Assembly: GCA_024639845.1 (NCBI GenBank)
Contig: JAHEGG010000007.1
Span: 1 to 55,171, forward strand
Direction of reading: 5' to 3'
Length of the DNA: 55,171 bases
DNA from: Microbacteriaceae bacterium
GTDB lineage: Bacteria; Actinomycetota; Actinomycetes; Actinomycetales; Microbacteriaceae
Shown: positions 41,422 through 50,591 of the stretch, piece by piece
Position numbering within the stretch: the first letter of the stretch is position 1
How the letters are laid out: every line of letters begins with the position of its first letter
Notes under the pieces: model-generated
The model's input: the letters and a program-made list of their open reading frames with translations, nothing else
What the model was told of the DNA's origin: nothing
The model's database searches: none
Program-made: the position numbers and the translations under genes

Positions 41422-42711
41422 ATGAGGATTCTTCTAGTCGGCGCCGGTGGCGTCGGTGACGCAATTGCAAAAATCGCCGCAGAGCGCGATTTCTTCGAGG
41501 TCATGGTTGTCGCAGACTATGACATTACAAAAGCCGAGCGAACCGTCGAGTGGATTCGCCGCAAACACGGCGATGCCGTTGCAGCAAAATTTGTAACAGG
41601 CCGAATCGATGCAAGCACAGCGGATGGTGTTGCAGAGGTTTGCCGTGAATTTGCAATCACGCACGTGTTGAATGCCGTCGAGCCAAAGTTTGTTCCAACG
41701 GTGTTTTCAGGTGCTTTCACGGCCGGCTGCCACTATCTCGATATGGCGATGAGCCTGAGCGAGCCTCACGAGACTGACCCATATCACCAAGCCGGGCTAA
41801 AACTTGGCGACCAGCAGTATGCGCTCAATGACCAGTGGGAGCGCGCTGGGCTTTTGGCTCTTGTCGGCATTGGTGTCGAACCAGGGCTTTCGAACATTTT
41901 CGCCAGGTATGCGGTCGACTACCTGTTCAGCGAAGTCGACGAGATCAGCGTCAAAGACGGCGGCAACCTAGTCGTTCGCGACGCCGACGGCAACGAAATC
42001 TTTGCACCTTCCTTCTCGATTTGGACCACCATCGAAGAATGCTTAAACCCGCCGCTCATGTGGGAAGAGGGCAAGGGTTGGTACACCACTCGCGCCTTCA
42101 GCGAGCCTGAGGTATTTGAATTTCCCGAAGGCATCGGCGCTGTTGAGTGCGTAAATGTCGAGCACGAAGAGGTGGCCATGCTGCCTCGCACCATGAATGC
42201 CAAAAAGTATTCGTTCAAGTATGGGCTCGGAAGCGAGTTCATCGGAGTTCTCAAGACCCTGAACCTTCTCGGGCTCGACCGCACCAAGCCGGTTCGCGTT
42301 CGCTCGGCACAGGGTCCGGTCGATGTTGCGCCTCGAGACGTGGTTGTTGCCGTGCTGCCGGAACCGGCATCCTTGGGTTCACAGATGGAAGGCAAGACTT
42401 GTGCCGGAACGCTGGTAACCGGCAAGGACAAAGAGGGAAACCCTCGCGCAACGTATTTGTATCACGTTGCTGACAATGCCTGGGCTTATGAAAACTATGA
42501 AAGTCAGGCTGTCGTTTGGCAAACCGCTTTCAATCCGTTGATCGCGCTCGAACTTCTTGCAAATGGAACGTGGCAAGGAAAGGGTGTTGTTGCACCGGAG
42601 GAGTTTGACCCCCGTCCATTCCTCGACCTTATGTCGGCCTCGACCGGTTATCAGCAGAAGTGGGTGGCCCAGGAGCGCTTGGCATCTAACCCGTTGAGCA
42701 ACCCGAGCTAA
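41422..42711 (+). CDS. Saccharopine dehydrogenase-like NADP-binding protein
   Basis: A 429-aa protein with an N-terminal Rossmann fold (RILLVGAGGVGDAIAKIAAERD) and the saccharopine dehydrogenase layout: TVFSGAFTAGCHYLDMAMS, then GIGVEPGLSNIFARYAVDYLF. Homologues reduce or cleave saccharopine, homospermidine or carboxynorspermidine; which reaction is used here is not clear. The next gene, a GMC oxidoreductase, begins 20 nt later, so the two probably form an operon. A TAGGCT near 41361 may be the promoter. Confidence 0.87.
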   Translation: MRILLVGAGGVGDAIAKIAAERDFFEVMVVADYDITKAERTVEWIRRKHGDAVAAKFVTGRIDASTADGVAEVCREFAITHVLNAVEPKFVPTVFSGAFTAGCHYLDMAMSLSEPHETDPYHQAGLKLGDQQYALNDQWERAGLLALVGIGVEPGLSNIFARYAVDYLFSEVDEISVKDGGNLVVRDADGNEIFAPSFSIWTTIEECLNPPLMWEEGKGWYTTRAFSEPEVFEFPEGIGAVECVNVEHEEVAMLPRTMNAKKYSFKYGLGSEFIGVLKTLNLLGLDRTKPVRVRSAQGPVDVAPRDVVVAVLPEPASLGSQMEGKTCAGTLVTGKDKEGNPRATYLYHVADNAWAYENYESQAVVWQTAFNPLIALELLANGTWQGKGVVAPEEFDPRPFLDLMSASTGYQQKWVAQERLASNPLSNPS

Positions 42712-42731
42712 CGCTGAACTAAGAGACAAAC

Positions 42732-44561
42732 ATGACCGAGCCCGAGCCCAAGCCCAAGCCCAAGGTCAAGGTCAAGCCCAGGCCCACGGCTGAGCTCAAG
42801 CCCACTGCCACCAATGGACCGAATGTTCGTGCCGGGCTTTGGGCCGATGACGGCAGCGGCTACTCGTTCGACGTGGCCATCATCGGATCTGGTTTCGGTG
42901 GCTCGGTTGCTGCTCTTCGTTTGGTCGAAAAGGGTTATCGGGTTTTGGTTATCGAAGCCGGCTCGCGCTATTCAGACACGGATTTTGCAAAAAACTCATT
43001 TCAACTGAAAAAGTTCCTCTTCTTTCCAAAGTTCGGACTGAAAGGCATTCAACGGATCGACTTTTTGAAAAACGTCATGGTCATGTCTGGTGCAGGTGTT
43101 GGCGGAGGGTCGCTGGTTTATGCAAACACTCTTTATCGCCCGCCAGCGCAATTTTTCAGCACAGGAAGTTGGGCAGGAATTGCAGACTGGCAGAAGGTGC
43201 TCGATCCCTATTTTGACCAGGCTGAACGTATGCTCGGCGTTGAGACGAACCCATTCTTTAGCCCCTCGGATGCGGCGCTCAAGCAGGTCGCCGAACGCAT
43301 GGGCAAAGGTGACAGCTTCAGAATGACTCCACTCGGAGTGTTCTTTGGCGAACCGGGTCAAACAGTTGCAGACCCATACTTTGGTGGCGCTGGACCGGCT
43401 CGAACCGGTTGTATCAACTGTGGCGAGTGCATGACTGGATGTCGTCACGGTGCAAAAAACACTTTGGTGAAGAACTATCTCTATCTGGCCGAGTCGGCTG
43501 GCGCTCACGTTTGGTCAGATTGCACGGTCACCGACATCAAACAGCTGGATGACGGAAGTTTTGTGCTGGCTACGAAAAACTCTGGCACCTGGACAAGTTC
43601 AGTGAGCGAGTGGCCAAGCAAGATTCTTGCAAGGCAAGTTATCGTTGCAGCCGGTGCCCTCGGCACGGCAAAACTTTTGCAAAAAGTCAGGGCCAAAGGC
43701 AACCTGGCTGGGCTGAGCGATCGACTCGGATACCTCAGCCGAACAAACAGCGAAAGCCTGCTCGGCGTCGTGGCTAGGGGAAAAGACGTTGACTACTCGA
43801 GTGGGTCGGCGATTACATCCTCGATTTTTCCAAGTGCCGACACCCATATTGAGCCGGTTCGCTATGGCAAGGGTTCGAATTTCATGGCCTTGTTGCAAAG
43901 TGTGATGGCAAGTGGCAAAAATGGTGCAAATCCGAATCCCTTGCGGTTGCTCTGGGCCACTCTCAAGAACTTGCATCGACTTCCAAGTTTTTACAATCTG
44001 CGCGACTGGTCAGAGCGCACACTGATCTTGCTGGTAATGCAAGCGCGCGACAACTCACTGAACACCAAACTGAAACGCGGACTCTTTGGCCGCCGACTAA
44101 CATCCGAGCAGGGACACGGTGAGAAGAATCCCGCATGGGTTCCTGCCGGGCATGAGGTGGCACGCGAACTTGCCAAGGATATGAACGGCACCGCTGGCGC
44201 CGTGGTGACCGAACCCTTTGGCATTCCGATGACGGCTCACTTCCTTGGCGGATGTGTGATCGCAGACGACCCGACCAAAGGCGTGGTTGACCCATACTTG
44301 CGTGCGTTCGGGGTGCCTGGTTTGCACATCCTTGATGGTTCGACGCTCTCGGCGAACCCTGGTGTGAACCCGTCGCTGTCGATCACCGCTCAGGCCGAGT
44401 GGGCACTGGCGCACTGGCCGAACAAGGATGAGGCAGACCCGCGGCCTGCGCTCGGCGAAAAGTTTGTCATGGTCAACCCCGTGGCACCTAAAGCTCCAGT
44501 TGTTCCACGTACCGCGAGCGGTGCGCTGAAGCTCCCGGTCAGCGTCAAGCGCAAGAACTGA
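42732..44561 (+). CDS. GMC-family FAD oxidoreductase (cholesterol-oxidase-like)
   Basis: A 609-aa flavoprotein. Residues 1-30 are a Pro/Lys-rich tail. The FAD motif VAIIGSGFGGSVAALRLVEKG follows, then GVGGGSLVYANTLYRPP, a cysteine-rich INCGECMTGCRHGAKNTL segment as in ChoD-like proteins, and the C-terminal GMC part with TAHFLGGCVIADDP and NPGVNPSLSITAQAEW. No Tat or Sec signal is visible. It would oxidise an alcohol group of a sterol-like or other hydrophobic compound; substrate unknown. Cotranscribed with the dehydrogenase upstream. Confidence 0.87.
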   Translation: MTEPEPKPKPKVKVKPRPTAELKPTATNGPNVRAGLWADDGSGYSFDVAIIGSGFGGSVAALRLVEKGYRVLVIEAGSRYSDTDFAKNSFQLKKFLFFPKFGLKGIQRIDFLKNVMVMSGAGVGGGSLVYANTLYRPPAQFFSTGSWAGIADWQKVLDPYFDQAERMLGVETNPFFSPSDAALKQVAERMGKGDSFRMTPLGVFFGEPGQTVADPYFGGAGPARTGCINCGECMTGCRHGAKNTLVKNYLYLAESAGAHVWSDCTVTDIKQLDDGSFVLATKNSGTWTSSVSEWPSKILARQVIVAAGALGTAKLLQKVRAKGNLAGLSDRLGYLSRTNSESLLGVVARGKDVDYSSGSAITSSIFPSADTHIEPVRYGKGSNFMALLQSVMASGKNGANPNPLRLLWATLKNLHRLPSFYNLRDWSERTLILLVMQARDNSLNTKLKRGLFGRRLTSEQGHGEKNPAWVPAGHEVARELAKDMNGTAGAVVTEPFGIPMTAHFLGGCVIADDPTKGVVDPYLRAFGVPGLHILDGSTLSANPGVNPSLSITAQAEWALAHWPNKDEADPRPALGEKFVMVNPVAPKAPVVPRTASGALKLPVSVKRKN

Positions 44562-44577
44562 TCAACGCGCTCGCGGG

Positions 44578-45492
44578 CTACGCCGTTGTGGTGGCCTTAC
44601 CTTCGCGATGGCGTCGCTCGATGCCCTGACCAAGATAGCTCGCAACGATGATTACGGCCGCGCCGAAATAACCGATCCATCCGAGCAACTCGCCACCCAG
44701 AGCCGACCCAACCGCGACCGCCCAAATTGGCTCCGTGCTAAGAAGAAGACTGGATCGGCTGGCCGAAGTCTTTTTGATTGCCCAAAGTTGAGCCGCGAAG
44801 GCAAATACGCTGCAAAAAAGAACTAGAAACGCCATCAGCATCCACGATCTTGCGTCGAACGAGGATGCTGCAGCCCAGCTTCCACTCGGGTCTGCGATCA
44901 GATAACACATGCCGCAAACCAAGCACTGCATCATGATTGCGTTGAGCGAGCTCACTTTGCGACCTTCGGTCAGGCGACCCTGAGCGGTCACGTGAAAGGT
45001 GCGCACGAGCGCGGCGAGAAGCATTAGCGCGTCACCGTAGTTTGGCGCGGTGATGCCGTTACCGCCGACTAGCATGACCAGCCCGAAAAACGAAACAATC
45101 GTTGCTATGAAAAACCCGCGGGGTAGCCAGCTGCGTTTCCAAGCGCTTTCAAGGATGGGCGTGAAAAGGATTGTAAGGCTGATGATGAGTCCGGCATTTG
45201 TTGCAGTCGTGACCGAAAGTCCCCAGGTTTCGACCCACATGATTGATGCTTGGGTGAGCCCAAAGACCGTTCCCAGCAGCACATCGGTTTTGCTGAACCG
45301 CTCGCGTTTGAAAAACCAAAGCAACCCCAAAATCAGACCCGCTAGCAAAAAGCGCACCGCGAGCAGGCCGCCGATCGATGCGACCTTGGTCAGTTCGCGT
45401 GCCGCGAGATAGCTTCCGCCCCAGACGGCTGCCACCGCCAAAATCGTGATGTCGACGGCATAGCGAGAAACGAATTTTGGGGCGGCGGTCAC
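44578..45492 (-). CDS. EamA/DMT-family transporter (first copy)
   Basis: A 304-aa membrane protein with ten predicted helices in two EamA repeats (AAVWGGSYLAARELTK... and the second from about 165). DMT transporters move amino acids, nucleotide sugars or other metabolites; substrate unknown. It starts at GTG 45492, overlapping the stop of the paralogous gene by 4 nt (GTGA), so the two are an operon. Confidence 0.88.
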   Translation of the reverse strand: MTAAPKFVSRYAVDITILAVAAVWGGSYLAARELTKVASIGGLLAVRFLLAGLILGLLWFFKRERFSKTDVLLGTVFGLTQASIMWVETWGLSVTTATNAGLIISLTILFTPILESAWKRSWLPRGFFIATIVSFFGLVMLVGGNGITAPNYGDALMLLAALVRTFHVTAQGRLTEGRKVSSLNAIMMQCLVCGMCYLIADPSGSWAAASSFDARSWMLMAFLVLFCSVFAFAAQLWAIKKTSASRSSLLLSTEPIWAVAVGSALGGELLGWIGYFGAAVIIVASYLGQGIERRHREGKATTTA

Positions 45493-46409
45493 TGTTCGTT
45501 CTCGTTTTTAAGTCCTAGCAGGCGGTTCAGTCGCCCCTGTGAAATAAGCGCCCCGAGCACCACAACAACCGCGCCGACCGGTTCATACCAGTGCAGTTGC
45601 TCACCAAGCAGAACCATTCCGAGAACGGTTGCCACAAGTGGCGTGAGATAGGTTACGGAGTTCGCAATCGCTGAACCAACTTGCTTGATGATTCGGTAAT
45701 AGAGAATGTAGGCGAGCCCCGAACCCACAGCGCCCAGAGTGATGAGGCAGAACAAAACGGGGATGCTCAGCTCCCCAATTGGGGCTGGTGACATCAAGTA
45801 GAACGGCAGAACGATGAGGCTTGCCGACCCGACCTGGCCGAGTGACATCACCTCGTTGGGGATTTTGAGGGGAGTCAGGAACCGCACTATGAACGGCCCG
45901 CCGATGCCGTAGCAAGTTATCGCTGCGATCAAGGCAAGCACTGCGAGAGGGTCGTTTTCGCCGAAGCCTTGCCAAACGGCAAGCACCACCATCACGCCGA
46001 CCATGCCGATCAAAAGCCCGATGATCACATGCGGTTTAAGTTTTTCACTTCGAAAAACCGTGAGCAGCGCAAGCAGTGTCATCACCGGGGTCGCACCGTT
46101 GATGATGCTAGCCAGGATGCTCGTGACATGCTGCTGGGCAAAGGCAAACAAGGTGAAGGGAAGAGCGTTCATGAATGCGCCGCCACCCGCCATAAGGAGC
46201 CAGACGCGTGGATTCCTCGGCAACTCGATTTTTCGCACTGCAATAACAATCGCGAGGGTTATGCCGCCTAGAAACAAACGCCAAAAAACTACCGAAACTG
46301 GTTGAAAGGCTTGCAGAGCCTCGTGCGTAAACAGAAAACTTGAGCCCCAAATCAAGCCGAGAATCAGATAACTGACTAGCCATCCAGTCGAACGTTCTTG
46401 CCGCGGCAT
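45489..46409 (-). CDS. EamA/DMT-family transporter (second copy)
   Basis: A 306-aa paralogue with the GLIWGSSFLFTHEAL start of EamA proteins and two five-helix repeats; the second ends in LGMVLLGEQLHWYEPVGAVVVVLGAL, the typical last helices. First gene of the two-transporter operon. Two similar transporters side by side could form a heterodimer, as known for some small DMT proteins, but ten-helix members usually act alone. A TAGGCT at 46440-46445 (minus strand) may be its promoter. Confidence 0.88.
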   Translation of the reverse strand: MPRQERSTGWLVSYLILGLIWGSSFLFTHEALQAFQPVSVVFWRLFLGGITLAIVIAVRKIELPRNPRVWLLMAGGGAFMNALPFTLFAFAQQHVTSILASIINGATPVMTLLALLTVFRSEKLKPHVIIGLLIGMVGVMVVLAVWQGFGENDPLAVLALIAAITCYGIGGPFIVRFLTPLKIPNEVMSLGQVGSASLIVLPFYLMSPAPIGELSIPVLFCLITLGAVGSGLAYILYYRIIKQVGSAIANSVTYLTPLVATVLGMVLLGEQLHWYEPVGAVVVVLGALISQGRLNRLLGLKNENEQ

Positions 46410-46477
46410 TGCAGACCTATCCGTTTTGTTTTCAACCCTTAGCCTAACCCCGTCGACGCTTGCAAGAATCTTGCGGT

Positions 46478-46483
46478 TAGGCT
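46478..46483 (+). promoter_or_regulatory. Leaderless -10 element of the pirin gene
   Basis: TAGGCT, 7 nt before ATG 46491. Confidence 0.5.
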
Positions 46484-46490
46484 GAAAACA

Positions 46491-47372
46491 ATGAAAATCA
46501 TCTCCCCGCGGTCAGTAAAACTTTCAACGCGTACTGAAATCGAAGTTCGCAGAAATCTGCCGCACGGTGAACTAAAGCGAATCAGCGCATGGGTGTTCAT
46601 GGACCATTTTGGGCCGACCCAGATGGTTGACGGAATGCAAGTGGCCTCTCATCCGCACACCGGATTGCAAACCGTGACCTGGCCGTTCTCGGGAGCAATC
46701 GAACACAACGATTCGATCGGAAGCCGTCACGTTTTGCACCCCGGCGAACTGAACCTCATGACCGCGGGCCACGGAATTGCGCATTCCGAACGGTCGATCT
46801 CGGGTCAAAAGTTCCTCCACGCCGTCCAACTGTGGCTAGCCCTGCCAGAGTCGGTGCGCAACCTGCCGCCAAACTTCGAACATCACGCCGACCTACCGGT
46901 TTTTAACTTGGATGCGCTCGACATCAAGTTGTTCATCGGCAGCTTTGCTGGCAGAGTTTCTCCGGCGACCACATACTGGCCGCTGGTTGGCGCGCAACTT
47001 GGGCTAGCTGCGGGAAGAATGGCGGTGCTTCCACTCGATCGAACCTGGGAACACGGCATTTTGCTCGTGGCAGGTGAGCTAACGGTTGATGGTCAGGATG
47101 TTCCCCTCAACTCTCTGGTGCATTTGCCAGCAGGCACAGAAGTAACGTCAATTTCCGCAAGTGAAAATTGCGTGATGATTTTGGCTGGCGGGGCACCGTT
47201 CGAAGAAAAGCTCGTGCTTTGGTGGAACTTTATCGCGAGGTCGCACGACGAGATAGTTAGCATGCGCAGCCAGTGGAATGGTCGCGAAGACAGATTCGGT
47301 GATGTGGAGGATGCGCTCGGTGGTTGGATTCCTGCTCCGGAAATGCCTAACCTGGTGCTCAAACCGCGCTAA
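46491..47372 (+). CDS. Pirin family protein
   Basis: A 293-aa bicupin. The N-terminal cupin holds the metal ligands in VASHPHTGLQTVTWPFSGAIEHND, followed by LMTAGHGIAHSE, which is the pirin signature. The C-terminal cupin has GAPFEEKLVLWWNFIARSHDEI. Pirins are iron-binding; some act as quercetinases or bind metabolic enzymes. The last codons and the stop are repeated 33 bp downstream. Confidence 0.9.
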   Translation: MKIISPRSVKLSTRTEIEVRRNLPHGELKRISAWVFMDHFGPTQMVDGMQVASHPHTGLQTVTWPFSGAIEHNDSIGSRHVLHPGELNLMTAGHGIAHSERSISGQKFLHAVQLWLALPESVRNLPPNFEHHADLPVFNLDALDIKLFIGSFAGRVSPATTYWPLVGAQLGLAAGRMAVLPLDRTWEHGILLVAGELTVDGQDVPLNSLVHLPAGTEVTSISASENCVMILAGGAPFEEKLVLWWNFIARSHDEIVSMRSQWNGREDRFGDVEDALGGWIPAPEMPNLVLKPR

Positions 47373-47415
47373 CGAAATCGTGCTGAGTAGCTCAAACCGC
47401 GCTAACGAAATCGTG
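47357..47415 (+). repeat. Duplication of the pirin gene end
   Basis: A 26-nt sequence covering the last codons and stop of the pirin gene (47357-47382) recurs at 47390-47415, offset by 33 bp. This looks like a recent small tandem duplication. Confidence 0.75.
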
Positions 47416-47473
47416 ATGAAAAACGTGCCTCGGCCTACCAGAATTGGTGATTTGCCAGCGAGAAAATAACCCT

Positions 47474-48301
47474 ATGAGTGCTCTCGAAATCAATTACTGG
47501 GTGCTTGGGGTTACCTGTTTCTTAACTTGGTTCCTCAGCATCCCCACCAAAGACACCTCATGGGTTGACCGCATCTGGTCAATCGTGCCGATCGTCTATG
47601 CCTGGGTGTTCGCATCCGGTGCCGGTTTCAACGACATGCGTCTGAACGTGATGGCCGGGGTCATCACTCTTTGGGGTGCACGCCTAACCTTCAACTTCGC
47701 TCGCAAGGGCGGCTATGCGCCTGGCGGAGAGGATTATCGTTGGGAGATTCTGCGTCAGAGAATGAAGCCTTGGCAATATCAACTTTTCAACATTGTGTTC
47801 ATCGTGATCATTCAGAACGTCATTCTGCTGCTAATCACCATGCCGATGAACGACCTTTTGCAAAACCCGAGCCCGTTTACAACCGCGGATGCCTTGCTTG
47901 CAGGTCTTTTCATCGCACTCTTGCTTTTCGAAACAATTGCAGACCAACAGCAGTGGAATTTTCATCAATTTAAGAAAGCCGAAAAGGAAGCCGGCCGTTC
48001 GGTCAACCCAGGGTTTGTGACATCCGGGCTTTTCGCAATTAGCCGACACCCTAACTTCTTTGCCGAGCAGTCTCAGTGGTGGGTAATCTACCTGTTTTCG
48101 TTCGTGAATCTCGGATTCGGCAACTGGAGCTGGGTCGGCGCACTCGTGCTAACCGGTCTCTTCATCGGCTCGACGCGTTTCACTGAGGAGATTTCAATCT
48201 CGAAATATCCGGAATACAAGCAGTATCAAAAGCGGGTCAGCATGCTGATTCCGTTTCCGCCGCGTAGCGAAGACGTGGATGATCGACAGGCCGCACACTA
48301 A
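47474..48301 (+). CDS. DUF1295 (steroid 5-alpha-reductase-like) membrane protein
   Basis: A 275-aa membrane protein. The C-terminal motif TSGLFAISRHPNFFAEQSQWW and the RNPNY-like ISRHPNF are characteristic of the DUF1295/isoprenylcysteine methyltransferase-like reductase group. Seven hydrophobic segments. Function unknown; relatives reduce or methylate lipids. The ATG at 47474 starts directly with the first helix and was preferred over an in-frame start ten codons upstream with no ribosome site. It converges with a small membrane-protein gene 5 bp away. Confidence 0.85.
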   Translation: MSALEINYWVLGVTCFLTWFLSIPTKDTSWVDRIWSIVPIVYAWVFASGAGFNDMRLNVMAGVITLWGARLTFNFARKGGYAPGGEDYRWEILRQRMKPWQYQLFNIVFIVIIQNVILLLITMPMNDLLQNPSPFTTADALLAGLFIALLLFETIADQQQWNFHQFKKAEKEAGRSVNPGFVTSGLFAISRHPNFFAEQSQWWVIYLFSFVNLGFGNWSWVGALVLTGLFIGSTRFTEEISISKYPEYKQYQKRVSMLIPFPPRSEDVDDRQAAH

Positions 48302-48305
48302 CTAA

Positions 48306-48533
48306 TTAGTTGTGGCGCTCATCCTCGTCGGCGTCATCTTCGAACTGCATGCTGCTGGCTCGCTGGTAGGCCTCGCGGTCTTTGACCGTGCCCATATGTG
48401 AAGACGACCCATGGTTTCGATAGTCGGTCTTGACAAAAAGTGGCGCGATCACCGAATAGATCAGCACCAAAACGGCTGCAAGAATCGATCCGCCAAGGAT
48501 CAGCAGTGCAACCCATGCGAAGAATTCGGTCAT
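48306..48533 (-). CDS. Small membrane protein with acidic tail
   Basis: A 75-aa protein: one helix (about 3-30, FFAWVALLILGGSILAAVLVLIYSVIAPLFV) and a charged tail rich in Asp/Glu (QFEDDADEDERHN). The ATG 48533 overlaps the stop of the upstream gene by 4 nt, which supports this start over a longer frame. Last gene of the alpha-glucosidase operon at 50.5-48.3 kb. Function unknown. Confidence 0.7.
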   Translation of the reverse strand: MTEFFAWVALLILGGSILAAVLVLIYSVIAPLFVKTDYRNHGSSSHMGTVKDREAYQRASSMQFEDDADEDERHN

Positions 48534-48835
48534 CGCAAGCCTGGAATGAACTGCAACAGGCACATGTAGACACCCCAGGGTGCCGCAGCGATCGCCACGA
48601 CCCGCCAAGCCCACATTTTTGCTGGCGATTTTGCCTTTGGCGAGTAGTCGAACCAGGCAAACCCTGCCAACGCCAGAGCTGCGACTCCGAACGTCAGGTA
48701 GCCAGCCAAAAAGATGCCGAGCAAGGCCAGTGGGCTAAGCACCGGAAGAATTACGTTCAGCCATCGATAGTTTTTAAAGTTTTTCGCCCAGCCCACATTC
48801 GGGTCATAGGGTTCGCTCTTGTCGGTCTCGGCCAT
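48530..48835 (-). CDS. Small three-helix membrane protein
   Basis: A 101-aa protein. A soluble N-terminus (AETDKSEPYDPNVGWAKNFKNYRW) is followed by about three hydrophobic segments. It starts 9 nt after the stop of the alpha-glucosidase gene and overlaps the next gene. Not recognised; perhaps the two small membrane proteins act together. Confidence 0.72.
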   Translation of the reverse strand: MAETDKSEPYDPNVGWAKNFKNYRWLNVILPVLSPLALLGIFLAGYLTFGVAALALAGFAWFDYSPKAKSPAKMWAWRVVAIAAAPWGVYMCLLQFIPGLR

Positions 48836-48844
48836 TTCGGATTC

Positions 48845-50500
48845 CTACTTCAACCAGGCGGTCGTGTTTGCGCCGAGTTTGCCGTCAACCAAAGGTTTGC
48901 TGCTGACCAATAGGCGACCCTTAGGTAACTTGACCGGCTTCGAACCGAAGTTCGTGATCGACTGCCATCCGTTTGGGCGTTTGAAGTGCAAAACGTTTTT
49001 GTTGAACCAATGGCGCACCCAGGCCATTTCTTCTGCGCAAACTAGTTCGCTTCGCATCCTCAGCAGTTCGCGATACAGCTCGAGAGTGCTGCCTTTTTGC
49101 CCAGACTGGGCTTCGACCGAGTAATCGACATACCAAGCCGGCTGCGGAAGGTGGGCTCCGCCAGGGCCGAAACCCAAGGATGAACCCGAGCGAGCCCAAG
49201 GCAACGGAACACGACAACCGTCGCGGCTGAAACCTACGTCTGGGTTTCTGAAGAATTGTGGGTCTTGCATCTGTTCGGCTGGAATCGTGAGGTGCTCTTG
49301 CAAGCCGAGTTCCTCGCCCTGATAGAGATAGGTCGAACCAGGTAGAGCCAGCAAAAGTTGAGTCATGGCTTTGGCGCGAGCCAGACCGGTTGCCTCATCA
49401 ACGCCTGGGTTGAAGCGGTTTGGGGAGTACCACCTGAAGAAGTCGGTGTCATCTGGCAGTCCTAAACGTGTGGCGTGGCGAATCACGTCGTGGTTCGAGA
49501 GCACCCAGGTGGTGCTGGTGCCCTGCTTTTTTGCCTCGCCGAGGTTGTAGTCGGCGATTGATTTGATTCGCGCAGGATTCCAGCCCGCACCCAACATGTC
49601 GAAGTTGAATGACTGACCAAGCTCTTCGGTGCTGGCATAAGGCGGGCGACGCTCGGGGTGAACCCAGGCTTCGGCCACTGCCATGCGCGGCGGGTTGTAT
49701 TCGTTGAAAACCTTGCGCCAGGACTTGTAGATTTCGTGCACTTCGTCGCGGTCGAACAGGTCGTCGCTTCCGTCGTGCTTGACCAGTGATAGGTCATAAC
49801 CGGTGCGCTCTGGCAGGTGACCGTTGGCTAGGTTCTTGGTCAGTGCGTGTGCGACATCGATGCGATAGCCGTCGACACCACGATCGCTCCAAAAGCGGAT
49901 GGTCTCCAAGAAGTCTTCGCGAACCTCGGGGTTATCCCAGTTGAAGTCGGGCTGTTCCGGCGCGAACAAGTGCATGTACCACTGGCCGGGAGTTCCGTCA
50001 GGCTCGGTGATGCGAGTCCATGCGGTTGGGCCGAAGTGGCTCACGAGTTCACTCGGGCGAATCTCGCCGTTCTCTCCTTTGCCGTCTCTAAAAATGTAGC
50101 GGTCGCGAGCTGGCGAACCTTTTGGCGACCGCAGAGCCTCTTGGAACCATACGTGGTTCGAACCAGAGTGGTTAGGCACGATGTCGACAATCACTCGGAT
50201 GCCGTTGCGATGAAGCTGCTCGATCATTTCATCGAAGTCTTCGAGGGTGCCGAGGCGTGGATCGACGTTGCGGTAGTCATCGACGTCGTAACCACCGTCG
50301 GCAAGTGCCGAAGGGTAATGCGGGCTGAGCCAAACGGCGTCGATGCCAAGGGTTTTCAGGTAGTCGACGCGGCTGATAATTCCTCGGATGTCGCCAATGC
50401 CGTCACCGTTTGAGTCGGCGAAAGAACGTGGATAGATTTGGTAGACGACGGCTTGACGCCACCAATCTTCGGAACCGGTCAGGAATTTAAAGTCAGACAT
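48845..50500 (-). CDS. GH13 alpha-glucosidase (third copy)
   Basis: A 551-aa cytoplasmic enzyme of the same family as the pair at 4.7-8.1 kb, but more distant from both than they are from each other. Catalytic residues: D215 (GYRIDVAHA), E277 (VAEAW), D338 (SNHD); region I DIVPNH (106-111). It should also release glucose from malto- or isomalto-oligosaccharides. Upstream lies AATGTCGGAGG (50522-50532, minus strand) like the element near 24.8 kb, and a TAAGAT box 7 nt before the ATG. Confidence 0.92.
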   Translation of the reverse strand: MSDFKFLTGSEDWWRQAVVYQIYPRSFADSNGDGIGDIRGIISRVDYLKTLGIDAVWLSPHYPSALADGGYDVDDYRNVDPRLGTLEDFDEMIEQLHRNGIRVIVDIVPNHSGSNHVWFQEALRSPKGSPARDRYIFRDGKGENGEIRPSELVSHFGPTAWTRITEPDGTPGQWYMHLFAPEQPDFNWDNPEVREDFLETIRFWSDRGVDGYRIDVAHALTKNLANGHLPERTGYDLSLVKHDGSDDLFDRDEVHEIYKSWRKVFNEYNPPRMAVAEAWVHPERRPPYASTEELGQSFNFDMLGAGWNPARIKSIADYNLGEAKKQGTSTTWVLSNHDVIRHATRLGLPDDTDFFRWYSPNRFNPGVDEATGLARAKAMTQLLLALPGSTYLYQGEELGLQEHLTIPAEQMQDPQFFRNPDVGFSRDGCRVPLPWARSGSSLGFGPGGAHLPQPAWYVDYSVEAQSGQKGSTLELYRELLRMRSELVCAEEMAWVRHWFNKNVLHFKRPNGWQSITNFGSKPVKLPKGRLLVSSKPLVDGKLGANTTAWLK

Positions 50501-50507
50501 GAGTCCA

Positions 50508-50513
50508 ATCTTA
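50508..50513 (-). promoter_or_regulatory. Leaderless -10 element of the third alpha-glucosidase gene
   Basis: TAAGAT on the minus strand, 7 nt before ATG 50500, with AATGTCGGAGG 13 nt upstream of it. Confidence 0.45.
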
Positions 50514-50579
50514 AAGGCTCACCTCCGACATTGAAGTGCTTAGCTCTCGACGTCTGGCAAGGCAAACTCGACCTGCCGT

Positions 50580-50585
50580 TAGACT
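50580..50585 (+). promoter_or_regulatory. Leaderless -10 element of the MFS gene
   Basis: TAGACT, 6 nt before GTG 50592; this favours the GTG over a TTG one codon earlier. Confidence 0.55.
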
Positions 50586-50591
50586 CTCTTG

